A DNA stretch of 64,000 nt from Ridgeia piscesae (GCA_025642075.2 JAODUO010000044.1:1-64000); one strand, 5' to 3'; counted from the first letter of the stretch, positions 50,701 through 63,299 are shown. Translations and numbers: made by a program. Notes: generated from the letters alone by a model not told the origin.

Positions 50701-53700
50701 TGCCTGTCATCATATGAGCAAAACACTAAGTATGCCTATAAACTAGGTGTATCAATATATGTGTTGCTTTTCTTTTACCTACATAGTAATACAAAATGAA
50801 AAGTATTTGAAAAATATAGGGAAAAGTATTTGAAATACTTTTCAATGTATTCATATTTAAATACATTTATATTTAAAAAGTATTTGTAATTGTATTTTAA
50901 TCCCTCAAGAATATTTGTATTTAAATACATTTGAATGTATTTGACCCCATGTCTGGATGGGACAAACACAGAATAGTTGTGGATTTAGTTTAGTTTTTAC
51001 AGTTTGCCTTTAAACATAATAGACGGATTTAGCAGCTAACCACCCAGACCCAGTCAGGATTCTGGATGTAGAAAGTATGACCAGTCATTCACATCATACT
51101 GACAGAGCAAACAGTACAGGTGGGGCTGTGGCCTGGCTTCTAAAATTACAAAGCAAGATGTTAGGGGATGCTTATCTCCTGCAGTGCTTCCCAGGGACTG
51201 TCACAATGTAACTTGTACTTTGTACTAAGCAAGAGGGTGAGGAGATGTGGCTTCTCTGGGAAGAGAAGGTATTGATTAGGGAAATCTGACTGAATAGTTA
51301 TTTAACTGAAATGCTCAACAGTAATAGAAAATGAATACCTCGATTATTATTACATTTATTAGATTACTTCTAATATTGCCATTTTTATCTGTCTAATATT
51401 ATTTGCTTGCAACTGTTCATATGAAAAAATGTAATCGTGAGAAGTAATCGTGAGTACAATTACTTTGGTAATGTACTCGAGTACGAGTATGATTACTTTG
51501 CTTCGTACTCGAGTACGAGTACTCAAAAAGTACTCATGTACGAGTACACGAGTACGATTACTCCATCTCTGCTGTGTATCACATTATGGTTCCGTCGTGT
51601 ACTCGATACATTAACAAATAGTTGTTCCGCATTTCAGCGCACTACATACAGCGAAATTGAAATTACCATCGAAAGACGCTGCTGTGCCTTTCAATATCGC
51701 GGACATTTTTGACAAATTGGCCAGTGAGTTTTAAGCCCATCTGGTATCTTACATATATGGCGCACAGTTCATAACTGCACCATACAATTGAGCATAGTGT
51801 ATTAGCATTATGTTATACCTAAATTCGTGAAGATTAGCAGTTTGCCTGCCTGGTATAATGGTGCCTAAAATGATGATTTTTGTATTTGTATGGGGAAATG
51901 TAAACAAATTGTAAAAAGGCCAAAAATTTAATTTCTAATCTTCAATATTCTATATATTCTATATATATGTTACTATTGGATCGATAAGACACTGTGGTGG
52001 ACTATTTGTAATGCTCAGTACCATGTATTTCAAGTGAACGCTGAATAAACATGTTTCAACCAATACAGGGTGCTGTTTATCTTGGAGGGGTGCAAAGTTT
52101 GAAGACGCATATTATAATAATCATCGAGAGAGTGTCATTTTCCCTAGACAGTTAATCTAGTTATGTCATTCTTGATTTCTGACTAACTTTCGTTATGATT
52201 TGCTCTAATCGGGGAATCTATTTGGGGACATACCACCAAATAGTAGTCCTGCTTAAAAAAACTGCATTGTGCACCTTTTGTAGATTTCTGGAAGCACTAA
52301 ATGTAGGACTGGTTGAATGGAAACGATATTTCTGCGTAGCGTGATATCACAGCTGCGAAAGAATGATATTTGTCAGACAGTGAAAAAAGTGCGTATGCAT
52401 ACAGATGTAATTTGGCCAGATGTAATTTGGCCTAGAGGTGTCAACATTGGCAATCGGCCGCTGATTGAAGCAAAAATGAAGGGGTGTCAGGTTAAAGACT
52501 GGATTGTAGGAGAAAGAGATATGTCATTTTCACGAATTTTATACATGACGTGTCGATGGAGACTAATTAATTTTTGAAATTAATTTGGGAAATCAATTGG
52601 TGGTATCTACCCGTATGATACCAGATAATCAGTGTCATGCCTGCATGCCGGGACACGGCTAGGTTATGGGACCTGCAAATCCGTTAGGGGCGCGTCGGTA
52701 GGTCGGCTGCAATTTGTATCCACTAGGCTTTCTGCTCATGAGGGGAGGCCCAGGGAAAATCCTTTTAAGAACTTTGCATGATGGCGAAACCACATTTTTT
52801 TGAGACCCAAGATGACAGAGAATGCCACCGTGTGAATTGTAAAATTTTAAGTGAGTTGTTTGATTTTGATGAGTGAATATGCGATATGTTAGGATAATTA
52901 CATCTTTGTAGCACGTTGAGGAAGTTTTCTGAAGTTTGGCTAGCAGTTATATGAATATTTAGTAAGAAGACCCTGAAAATGTCATACAAATCGCATGTAG
53001 TGCATTGTAGCTACGTCGTTTCAAATTTATCGACCATTTTTCAGGATTGCACTGATGCAATGATGGCCATTTTTACTGTAATCTAATACATAATCTAACT
53101 GCATCTTTGAACACGATACTATTTTAAGACACTATTTAGGCATGAATGTATATTTAATTATATAATATTTCTAATGAGGTTAATATTTAAAATTTATGTG
53201 TTAATTTGAGCATCTTATCAATAAATATTGGTATAGTGAGATTTCCTATGCTAACCAATAGTCAATACGCTGCTTATGGTGACTGGTTCATTTAAGATTT
53301 ATTTACAGAGAAACATGTCAAGGTTGACAAACAGATCTGCTATGGAAATATGTACTATATGTAAATCTGCTAACAAAGCATATGTAAAGGTTATTAAAGT
53401 CTGTCGCAAAGCAGTATTTGTACTGGGCCAGATAACTTGTATAAATACTTACATAAAATACGTTACTGAAAAGTCTCACAAGAAAATTGTAAATTATGTT
53501 TAATATAAAATGCTATTTCAATGCCATACCCATCTCAATGTCATTGAGGTGAAAAATTGTTTATTTTTACAAATATATCTGACAAACTATAAGGTTATAG
53601 CAGTTTGCAAGTGCATTTCAGTTGACTGATCCGGACCCGGTATGAACGTATGCTACGCAGCAGGCTGTTCAGTGGTCACAAATGTTGTATAATTTTCTGA

Positions 53701-56700
53701 AAGTTAAAATTGCCATAAGTTTTTAATGCCTGAAGATATTTAAAATCTGTAAATGGTATCTTGTTACCTATTATACATACAATCAACGTGCACCACTATA
53801 TATATATATGGTAAAGTTATTTTTTATTTTTTTTGCAGGTCCCTAGTTAGAGTGTGTGTATTGCCTAATGTACTTAAATGCAGCATGCTATGCTGACAGG
53901 AACCCAACCAGCAGGGTAACCAATCAAACATAGGTCATTAACACAGTAGGAACCCTGACTACTAGACCCCTATTTTATAATAGTAGACTGTTTTAGATAA
54001 GCTGTGCTCCCCAAACTGACATGATCCCACTATTCTTGTGCTCTACTACCGGTAGTTGTAGTTATATTGGTGTCTCCACACTCCACTGACCACTTCAAAC
54101 CCCCCCTCGCTGTCCTTTGCTCTTCTCCACTCCTCTTCCAGTCCTTAGCCCTTTCTTTTACCCCAAAGACCTCCCTCTTGATAAGCTTGTTGGATGTCTG
54201 GCCCTGTTGTTTTCAAAAACCCGTCTGGTCCTGTTTTCTGTCATTGTCAACCATAGCTTCATACTTAAGATTCATAGGTTGAAATTGAGTAGATGTTATG
54301 TATTATATTAAACAAATTTATTGTATTAAACAAAATGTAGTCTCAAGGTCTCAAGTGAATACCTCCAAACAGCCCAAACTTGGGCTAACGCAGGAGTTGT
54401 TGTTCTCTAGAGTTTGTGAGTCCACTACAGGTTACACATTTACCCCCTGTGTGGGATCTTTTACTTCCCCCTGGCATAGACACCAGACAGAAGGGACCAC
54501 CGGCGTTGAGTGTCTCTTCCGAAAGACACAGGCAAATGTGGGGTGAAGAAATTGCCTAAGTTTCGAAACGGCGGTAGGTGGGATTGAACCACCGTCCCCC
54601 TCGATTGACAGTCCGGCGCTCTACCGCGCGACCACCGCATATACAGTAAATATAACATCTGGCGACATTGTGATTTGTGAACAATTGAAAAAATATGAAC
54701 AATTTTGTTCCATTCACTATAAATGACATAATAATGTCACTGTTCCACCAGCACTAACTGGGAGCAGTTTATACATGCATCAGGCACAGCATCATTATAA
54801 TGTTCAACAACACTATCATGTGTATGTGCTTCCATTATATTACCAGTCATAGCTTTATGCAGAGACCCATCATTTGGACCGGTAAACACCATTGTGGACT
54901 GGTAAAAATATGGGTGGACGGGTAACAAAATGAAGGAGCAAAAAAGGTCTTCCAAAACCATAAATATTGTCAGTTATGCCTCAAAAGTGATTGTAAATGG
55001 TGTCACATGTGTTTTAGGTCATCAGACAACATCCATGTGTCCACCAAAACATGTGTGACTGGCAATAATTTGGTGCTGCATAAAGCAGTGATTACCCTCC
55101 TATGTTGGGTATTGTTTGGACTGAACATTGCATCATATTGTATTTTCTATTTAACATGTTGTTATATTTTTAAAGAACTGCCACTGTTCATCTGTCACTA
55201 GAGAGTACCTGTGGTTCTCCGTGGATTGGACATAGGACCTTGCAAGGAAAAATGGTCATGGAGCTATCTGGAGCAGGTTGGAGGTCAGAGAGAGGTCAGA
55301 GTTCATGTCGGATCCAATGCACAGATGGATTTTCTTCACAAGAACTTTGCCTACAGGTAGTAGTGATCTACAGTATATAGAAACTGTTTCGTTGCTCCAT
55401 TGATGGTTGTAAACTAGGAACAACTAATGATATAAACATAGTATAAGAATTGCTTTAAGGACGGGTGTATGTTACTCTGTTTAGAATTAGCGAGCAGAAT
55501 TATTTGTAACACAAAGTCTGCCATGCCATAGTTCTAGAACGCAGAAACATGAAGTACTAGAGTTGTGATTAAATAATTATGCTTGCTTCGGTGTAATTGC
55601 CAGTTAAATTTGCTCTGAAATGTGAGCATTTGTTTCGTTTACCATTTGCACATATTACACAGTGGAAACTGATTAATACAGTAACTAGGCATCATTAGGC
55701 AGGCAGTATACCAGCAACATATGTAATACAATCATCATAAGAAAGTAATATTAAATAGAAAATAAAACCTTGGAACAGGTACTCTGTTTGTTTAAATTTG
55801 TTTGTGTGTACAACTAACTAAACAAATCTTACTGATTGCTATGTATAACAAATAAAAAACTTGTCAAATTCAGGTCGCTTCCTTTCGCAGAGCTTGTGCG
55901 GAGAGTGGCACAGACTAAACACTCGCACTATTTCTTCTCAGAGGTAAGATTATGTACAAATGAATATTATATTAATTTATATATAATATTAACTATTAAT
56001 TTAGGTCATCACTCATCAGTGACTATGACATGGGAACTTTGTAAATATGCTAACACGACTTGCAGAATTAAGTGGCACATGTTATCAGAGTGGTTTGAAC
56101 ATTGGCCTTTTAATGAGATAATCTGGTTTTTAATCCTTATAGTGCCATATTAACGCTGTGGCAAGATAAACAGTTTTAGTAGAGACGTGGCTATGTTCTC
56201 TTATACATACAAGCCAGTTGAGATGTGCTTCATGATCTGAAATAAACTACAAAAACACATGTGGAACCTAATTTCAAGGCATCACTGACAATAATTATCT
56301 ATCATTTTGGAAGACCTTTTTTGCTCCTTAATTTTTTATCCGTCCAGCGATTTTTCTACCCATCCACAATAGTTTTTACCCGGGTCTCTGCATAAAGCTG
56401 TGGGCAGTATCACCTGTTCTACCATTCTTAAGTCCACGTAGCGACATTGAAGCAAGTCCCTGTTGTGGATTTGCATGAGTGATCTCTGTTATATCCCATG
56501 TGCTGAAAATCCTCCAGATTATTTTTTAAATTCATGCCTGAATTAACAGGTGTATGGGATGGGGTAACACATTTTTAGTACAATGACTACCAGGTAGTGG
56601 TTGCTATGTGAGAACTTATTGTTGTCACGGTATGTATACATACCTTTAAAACAGTAACAATATCATATGTCATCAAGCATGTGTACACTGAAAAATATGT

Positions 56701-59415
56701 AACTGAAAAACTATCAGAATCTCTGCAAAAAAAATAATCTGTGTCTTATTCAACAGTGTGTGCTATTAATTGGGCTGTGTATGATCATTATAATTGATCA
56801 TGAATAATCATTTTATATTTATGATTTCATAGGAACAAAGCAGATTATTTGTGTCGTAAAGTGTATGTTACACAAAAGAAGTAATTTGTTGTGTCTGAAA
56901 ACGTAGCATGTCCAAATACATCAAGTCCACAAGTAACAGTACATGTTTTCCTTTCACGACACCACAGTTTATTTTCCTCAATCAATGTATTGGCAGGATG
57001 AGAAATACTACCTGAGATCCCTGGGGGATGATCCACGGAAGGACACAGCAGACCTTCGGAAAGATTTCCCTGAACTGTCGGCTGACGTGAACGTGCCATC
57101 GTTCTTCGAGGACCACCAGTTCTTCTCCAGTGTTCTTCGTCTTTCTTCTTCCGGCCTCCAGCTCTGGACTCACTATGACGTATGTGATACCACGTATCTT
57201 ATTCCAAAGTAGGATTGCAACAACTTGCTTACAAGTACAGAATCTAACGGTTTATACATTTTTATTTCAGATGCAGGATAACGAATAAGCAAGAATACAC
57301 ATGGCAAGCTTTGGTTGTGTTACTGGTGATAGAAACGTATTAGTTCTTATTCTTTATTAGTTCTTAATCTGTCGTTCCATGTTTAATTTGGTTAGACAAC
57401 AAATGCTATGTTTTCCAGTTATTGACACTTTCTGGTGCAAATCTGACCACTTATCCTGTTTGTAGGTTTATAGATGTAACTGATAGTTTCATGTGGCATT
57501 GTGTTTATATGGTAAATAACAGAACATCTAGACAATTCATATGCATCCAGTGTTTTAAGGTGACTTTTTGGCCTTGTGACGTACACTGCGTAACACTACT
57601 CTTGAACTTTGCATGTTGTATCTGAGGTTGTATGTACATTGATAGGCTATAAGAAGATAGTCTTGTTCTTTCTATAGTTGATGGGGTGTGTAGATGGTAG
57701 TTTCTGCCTGTTCACTCATGTTGAATGGTACAAAAATTAAGGTTACATTTACCCTAGTCATAGTTGATAGTTGATGTGGCATATTCACATGGATGCCATG
57801 TGGATCAGACGGTCATTCGGGTGAACCCAGGCTTTGTATTCTGTGCTGTTTATTCACTCTGCATTGCTCCGGTTCACTCAGTTGTATGAATCAGTGCACA
57901 ACTACAAACAGTGGTGGATATTGCTGTGTAAATAGTCTTTGCTCTTTAATTACAGTGTGGCATAAATATTGACATGGTGTTTGACTGAATAGATCGGCTG
58001 GGAATTAAAATATTAAGTTTGTTGAGCAGTCCTAAGGTCAGGATACTACATTATAAGGAATAATATTTTCTAAATGTATTTCTCATAATTCTTATGTTGA
58101 TGTGAAACATGTCATGTTGATGCAGGTGATGGATAATGTTCTGGTGGTGGTGTCAGGAAGGAAGAGGGTAGTCCTCTTCCCCCCAAGTGACGCCCTGTAC
58201 CTCTATCTCACTGGTAAGTGATCATGTCACGGGAAACACTAAAAAACGACACAAAGAGTCAAGTTTCAGAGTAAAATGTGATATATTTATTTTCTCCATT
58301 GCTTCTTAGCATATGTCAAATCTGAAATTGTCTAAATTTTGTTATTTTAGTTAAACACTAATATCAGTCAGGCTAAATGTAAAATGTGTTTGCCTTTTTG
58401 GTTAGTGATTAGTTACAAGTAATATACCAAAGAATGGTACTACATGGTAGTGATTTTGCTGAGACATTTGGTTCAAATGTTCCAATATACTAGGAATTAA
58501 ATTATATAGTCATTTTTTTCTCAGATGTGTAACAAAGTGAAGCGTTGCCAGATTACAAAGCAATATCCATACTGATGTTATGCATAATTATTATTTGTTT
58601 TCATTATTTCATAGGAGACAAATCCGAGATACTCGATATTGACAACCCAGACATGGAGACATTCCCAGAGTTCACAAAAGTGACGCGATACGAATGCATC
58701 CTTGGGCCTGGCGATGTGTTGTTTATTCCAGGCAAGTTTGTCTTTTGTCAGGTGAAAAAAACAGGAGTATTTCTCTTGTCATTATTTTTAAGCAGACCAG
58801 CTTTTGGTCTGCTTTAAAACAGCAGTCTGGATAAGATGATGATTATGTATATTTGGTATACATATGCTGTTGTTAAGAGTATAAGTGTGTAAGAATTGTA
58901 TTTTTGCATTAATTGTGGTGTGAATAGTTCCCAGATAAATTGAAACATACAAGTCTGTCAAGTAGTGTGGCATAAGACGTGAACTTTCTGATGTCTAGAT
59001 ACCACACTATATAAAAGCGTATTCCTCGACCTACATTTTATTATATGATTATATTACATTTATTTTGCATGGTGTCAGTGTAGGTAAAATAACTTACAAA
59101 ATATTCACACATGAAATATTCCCTTGTTGCATTTATTAAACTTATTTACTCTTTGTTTATGTAGCTCTGTGGTTTCACAATGTCGTCAACCTTGAGGCGG
59201 GGGTCGCAATCAATGTCTTCTGGCGCCACCTGGGGGCAGATTTCTATGAGAAAGACCTCTACGGTAACAAGGACCCAGCTTTGGCTAATCGAGCTTCACA
59301 AATGCTTGACCGAGCATTAAAGCTACTGGATGGACTTCCCAAGGAATACAGCAACTTCTACGCAAAGATGATGGTTAGGAAAATACAGAAAAGGACATAT
59401 GCGTGCGATTCCTAA
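47706..59415 (+). CDS. TYW5: tRNA wybutosine-synthesizing protein 5 (JmjC hydroxylase)
   Basis: Seven coding exons join in phase: 47706-47783, 55202-55356, 55874-55943, 56997-57179, 58126-58213, 58615-58731 and 59165-59415 (TAA). They give 313 aa, close to the vertebrate length of about 315. The start is the only in-frame ATG of exon 1 ([13 protein letters not shown], then NFRERIYPQ), although the frame stays open upstream. Family landmarks in order are [58 protein letters not shown] followed by THYD (the iron-binding HxD), [36 protein letters not shown] (second iron-binding His) and YGNKDP. In characterised homologues this Fe(II)/2-oxoglutarate enzyme hydroxylates wybutosine in tRNA-Phe. Intron 6 has a GC donor (CCAG/GCAAGT); the others are GT-AG. 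Intron 1 is 7.4 kb and full of transposons. An ATTAAA near 59535 could be the poly(A) signal. No frame break is seen, so the gene looks functional. Confidence 0.95.
47811..48060 (+). mobile_element. LINE 3'-end fragment in TYW5 intron 1
   Basis: Almost the same sequence as the fragment at 11064-11310 on the other strand. It encodes [20 protein letters not shown] and then, after stop codons, the [17 protein letters not shown] segment. It begins about 28 bp after the exon 1 donor of TYW5 and is in the sense orientation. An 18-bp insertion (GACTAGACTCAGTCTAGA-like) breaks the frame. Confidence 0.85.
48061..49628. other. TYW5 intron 1, nothing clearly recognised
   Basis: AT-rich. GGGGAGATACCACCAAATGG near 49084 resembles GGGGACATACCACCAAATAG near 52224, and a related inverted word (ATTGGTGGTATCTACC) lies near 52597. 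This suggests fragments of one more repeat family. Confidence 0.4.
49629..51571. mobile_element. hAT-like non-autonomous transposon with 8-bp target duplication
   Basis: Starts CAGAGATGGAGTGAGTAC and ends with TACTCCATCTCTG. The flanks CTGTGTAAT (left) and CTGTGTAT (right, 51572-51579) look like an 8-bp target duplication with one inserted A. The subterminal regions are arrays of GAGTACGAGTA and GTACTCGAGTACGAGTA words in inverted orientation. A second inverted-repeat element is nested inside. No transposase was recognised. Confidence 0.8.
50148..50957. mobile_element. nested inverted-repeat element
   Basis: CAGATGGGGGTCAAATACAT at the left is inverted at the right (ATGTATTTGACCCCATGTCTG). 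The subterminal parts are repeats of TATTTGTATTTAAATAC in both orientations. No target duplication was found. A 120-codon plus frame inside (50437-50799) has hydrophobic segments but no recognised domain. Confidence 0.7.
51580..54364. other. TYW5 intron 1, no gene recognised
   Basis: Short frames at 52317-52577 and 53276-53503 on the plus strand have no recognisable domain. A TA run lies near 53799. ATGTAATTTGGCC is directly duplicated near 52405-52430. Otherwise nothing was seen. Confidence 0.4.
54365..54640 (-). mobile_element. tRNA-derived SINE
   Basis: On the minus strand a tRNA-like head (54640-54569) has an A box (TGGTCGCGCGGTAGAGCGCC) and a B box (GGTGGTTCAATCCCACC), with an Asp-like GTC in the anticodon position but a poorly paired anticodon stem. 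The body follows with GTCTTTCGGAAGAGACACTC and CGCCGGTGGTCCCTTCTG. This resembles the conserved central domain (TTTCGGATGAGACGTTAAAC type) of some deep-branching metazoan SINEs. It is antisense in TYW5 intron 1. Confidence 0.7.
54847..55018 (+). repeat. inverted repeat, left copy (upstream of TYW5 exon 2)
   Basis: AGCTTTATGCAGAGACCC, GGACTGGTAAAAATATGGGT and GGAGCAAAAAAGGTCTTCCA occur here. They recur as the reverse complement at 56249-56400 with moderate divergence. Confidence 0.85.
56249..56400 (-). repeat. inverted repeat, right copy (downstream of TYW5 exon 3)
   Basis: Reverse-complement copy of 54847-55018: TGGAAGACCTTTTTTGCTCC and GGGTCTCTGCATAAAGCT are diagnostic. The pair brackets TYW5 exons 55202-55356 and 55874-55943. 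Confidence 0.85.
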
Positions 59416-61525
59416 CAGAATACCATGGCAGTGTTAGTCATAAAAGCACCATCATGCTTTAGTGCATCTGTCAGAGGGCTTCATAAAGAACTTCATTGTA
59501 TAAAACTGTGTATTTGAAATGTGTTATATTGATTATTAAAGTATGCTTACTCTTTTAAATAAGGCATAAGTGTTTGGACCTTATCATCCCCACATTACAA
59601 TAACCCTTTGTGATATAGTATATGTTAAATGATATCACATGTAATGTTTGGGAAGAAGAAGATAGTATTTTAATATAGAATTTGCTTAGCCAAGCATGAT
59701 TTAATGAGTAGTTGTATTGGGTTTACTTGTAGTCACTTGCTTTGTCTCAGATGTAGGGTGAGTGACTGCACCATTCTCACTATTCTGATAACTACCAAAC
59801 AATGCACTTTTGATTCAGCTAATGTCCACAAATTGCACAGAAGTCTGCCAGGGCTGGCGTAGTCATGCTACCTCTTCTGGCTTGTGAGGATGGATTCTAC
59901 AGAATATTTCCGTGTTAGTGTAGGAAGTAATAGTGTGTGTCAGAAGTGTGTAAATTACTGCCAGGTGTGTCATTCACCTACAAAATGAATACAAACAAAA
60001 TGGACACTTAGAAAGTATACATCTTTATCACCAAAGACACGTTCAAAGTTATTTTTATTATACAGTCATAAAGTAATATGATAATTTCATAACCATGTCA
60101 GACACGTTTGCATTTTCAGCAGCTTGGCTTTAAAGCGAGTGTGCCAGCTCCTAGGTTTTATTTCTTTTCATTTACTATTACTAAACACAAATTGACAGGC
60201 AGGAAAACTGCAACATACATGTTAAAGGTGACTGCGTGCCAACTTGTGCTTGGCTACTTTATTAAGCTAGGGAACATTGTTCGCAATTTGAAAGATTCCA
60301 CCTGCAATAAGTTCAAACGGTAAACAAAACATCCAGTTTCAAAAACAATTGGCAATAATGCTGAGGTGAACACCCTTTGATGTTTAACTTTCCCACGTTC
60401 CAGACAGTAGACTTCCCACTTCCCGTTTCAAATTACTGCTTGGCCAATTCTGGACAGAGGAGCTGGCAACCTCCCTTTACGCTTAAGATAATAATATTAA
60501 GATAATTTGTACATAATAGTGTTTGACCATTCACCATTGTTTTATAAAACTTGCTAAAATACTTCCAAGTTACACACAGAACATGAATAGATAACATGAA
60601 GGCAAACTGACTACTGGGTGCAAAATCTCTCGCAGTTTATCTGGCAGATGTTTCCACGTGCTCTTTATTTACATATAATGAGCAATACGTATTATATACA
60701 GATTAATCACAGATGACAGAGTGACATTGTGTTTCTATGTGAAACCACCTTGTCAAGAATTGTGATTAAATCTTTTGACAACTTAGATTAATCACAGATG
60801 ACAGAGTGACAATATTTTTCTATGTGAAACGACATTGTCAACAGTTGTGATATCATCTTTTGACAACTTAAATGAATATTCATTATTTTACAGAAATAAT
60901 GTTCTGAAATGCTAGTCTGCCATTAGCTGTTTACTATAGTTTATGATAAAATTGAAACAATCCAATAAATGTTTTCTGAGAATATGTTTTTAGGATATAG
61001 CATACATTTGTTAACACATCTGAAAAGAAGTTTATGGGGAATATTTTAGCTTGATAAATTATTATGGTTGGTGATATCATGAAGCTTTGTACATAAGTTA
61101 TATTTTGACCAAATCAGGACAGTAACGTCACGAATGCATCCTCACTAGTAATCCATGCACCTAGTTTGTCAATATACAGACAATTTGTTTAAAATGTGCA
61201 AATTTCAGATTGCCAAATTTGGCATGCCATTAAAATGTAATAAGTTATGTGAACTTCTTGGAAACACTGCCCACTTACAGTTGTCCTAACATACAAAGCT
61301 GCCCCTGTGAAGCGTGTACCACACCATTATGAAATGCACAAGTCACAACAGCAGTACTGTCGTCGCTGTCTGTATCCAACAACCACATGTACGCCAATCA
61401 AAAATAAACCTAATTGCATAGTATGTTAAAACCACAGCCCACGATCCACGGAGGCTAAAAATCTCTTTAGTAAACTCAGTTTTTTCACCACGTTGACCAT
61501 CTTAAATACAAACCTAATATCCCTT
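59416..61525. other. convergent 3' region between TYW5 and DBR1
   Basis: No coding signature. An ATTAAA near 59535 suits TYW5. On the minus strand AATAAA occurs near 60664 and 60153, suitable for DBR1 if its 3' UTR is long. A direct repeat occurs at about 60702-60770 and 60786-60860 (TTAATCACAGATGACAGAGT, then TTTCTATGTGAAAC, then GATATCATCTTTTGACAACTT-like). Confidence 0.5.
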
Positions 61526-63299
61526 CTAATCATCACTGGCTGGAGCGTTGTACAAGGACTGGTTCCTTCGCTTGAACTTTTTCGCACTGGCTGTGTTTGG
61601 AGTAGAAGTTGCTGAAGCTGGTGTTTCATCCATGGGGCCTGAATGTCGCTTCTTGGGACTGATAGCCAGGCTGTCCCCGGTTTTCTCTAAAGGTGACTCC
61701 GTGCCTGATTGTGGGTCTACTGCCATCTTTGCAGGTTCTGGTGACAACAAAATCTTCCTGTCTTCAGGCCCTACTCCTTTTACTGACCCTACTGCCAAGT
61801 CAATCTTGCAGGCCAGTTTTTCGTTGTCTTCTTTGTCGACGTCTTCATCTTTTTTGTCGTTGTCATCGTCGTCATCAAGATCGTCCAATGAGATCTCGTC
61901 TGGATTACACGTGTCAAACGTTGTATTCACGCTTGATTCCATGGTCGTGTCGATAAAATCGTCGTCATCGGAAGATACCTCCTTGTTGTCTGTGCTGTTG
62001 TCAATCATGTTGTCGATCAGGCTGGACTGTGTCCCGGTGAAGCTCGCGAAGGGATCAGTCAGTTCCAACATGTCACACAACAGTGTGGTTTGTGGATTGA
62101 CATAGATCCGTGGCGGTGGAGCACTCATTCTCTTGAAGTCTTGCGTTGTGTCATGCATTGGCGCGGACCGCTTGAAGTTTTCCGGAATGCGGAACACGCC
62201 GGCAAAGTCTGCCTCAATGGATTGGATGTCATCGTCTGATGCATGGAAGTCATATCTGCAGCATAAGGGTGGTATTTATAAGCACTTCCATTCTGTCGAC
62301 CATCGGTGTGAGCCAGGGATACTGCTGATCATGTCAGCTTCAGTATACACTGTATAGTGCAAGCCTGAAGCTTAAGCTTAGCCAAATAATGTCGCTTTCA
62401 GGCCAGTTCCGGTTGTTTAGGAAGTGGATGTAGTTGTGCACAATGCCACTCAACAGCTCATGAGACATGTCGAATCAGTATTTATACTGGTATTCCTGAA
62501 CATGGGATCCGGCTTTGAAAAGCAGGGTAGGAAGGATGTGTGCACTAATGTCATGCATGATGTAGCAAAGTGAATTAGGAGTTCATTCAGCTAACTTACA
62601 CACTGTGTAAATCTGCCAGGAATACAGTGTGTGTGTCATCACTATCTTTTGCTTGCAAGCATGGTACCAGTGTTTTTTTACAGTAAAATTTACTTCTCCA
62701 CTTCATCACCTTAACTGTATTCTCCTGAATACCACTAGATGGCAGCATGGTGTGCATTTACACATGCAATAACGTTGGTGTCATCTGCATGGCCTGACAC
62801 CTGCACAGAATGATAATTCACCTATGATGTAGCAGTAATCAACTGGTTGAAGGGAGACAACTTTTGATGGATTCCAAAGACAAATGGAAAAAATTTACCT
62901 TTGTGTTAAACAATAAATTAGTCGATCACGTCATAGGTTCAGTCAATCTGGTCACATTCCTGTGGAATTCCTAGTTAAAACATAGCAATAATACCACACG
63001 ATACAAGGCTAATCAGCTATTTGGACATGTACCATTGCCAGACAGACAACTCAGTCAGCATTGATGATGATTTATGCGAGGCATTTATAATGGTTGCTTA
63101 TAATAGTTTATGAATTTTGCCAACTCTTCACACAGTATGCTATGCTATTGTGGACTTACCTGGTAGCAGAGCCAATGCCTGGCATGTAGTTGTTGGCGTA
63201 GTTGAGACTCATGAGGTGATTGGTGGACTTGAGGACGGCCAGCCACTCCGGGTCTAGAGACAGCTCCAACTTGTCACTCTTGGGGGCAATGTCAAACAC
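61526..63299 (-). CDS. DBR1: RNA lariat debranching enzyme, C-terminal exons (5' part outside window)
   Basis: Two exons on the minus strand join in phase: 63299-63160 (46 codons plus 2 nt, donor CAG/GTAAGT) and 62255-61526 (1 nt, 242 codons, stop). The first carries LDPEWLAVLKSTNHLMSLNY, matching the DBR1 C-terminal segment (DxEWLxVLRATxxL in vertebrates). The second carries the hallmark NPQTTLLCDMLEL and the terminal basic KKFKRRNQSLYNAP. Between these lies a low-complexity acidic stretch rich in Asp, Ser and Lys. DBR1 is a nuclear metallophosphoesterase that hydrolyses the 2'-5' branch bond of excised intron lariats. The catalytic metallophosphatase domain must lie on exons beyond 64000; none was seen in 63300-64000. 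The acidic region is longer and more Asp-rich than I would expect, but such linkers vary. The gene converges on TYW5 with 2.1 kb between the stop codons. Confidence 0.92.
62256..63159 (-). other. DBR1 intron
   Basis: Bounded by donor GTAAGTCCA (minus, at 63159) and acceptor TTATGCTGCAG (ending at 62256). The intron interrupts an arginine codon (AG/A). No repeat was recognised inside. Confidence 0.85.

Noticed and set aside
50437..50799. 120-codon frame with hydrophobic segments
   Set aside because: Inside a nested non-autonomous element; no domain and ordinary length for chance in this composition.
54569..54640. Functional tRNA-Asp(GTC) gene
   Set aside because: The A and B boxes are good, but the anticodon stem does not pair and a SINE body follows directly.
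61548..62105. 185-codon plus-strand frame opposite DBR1
   Set aside because: Ser/Leu-rich shadow of the acidic DBR1 exon; splice phase and the NPQTT motif support the minus strand.
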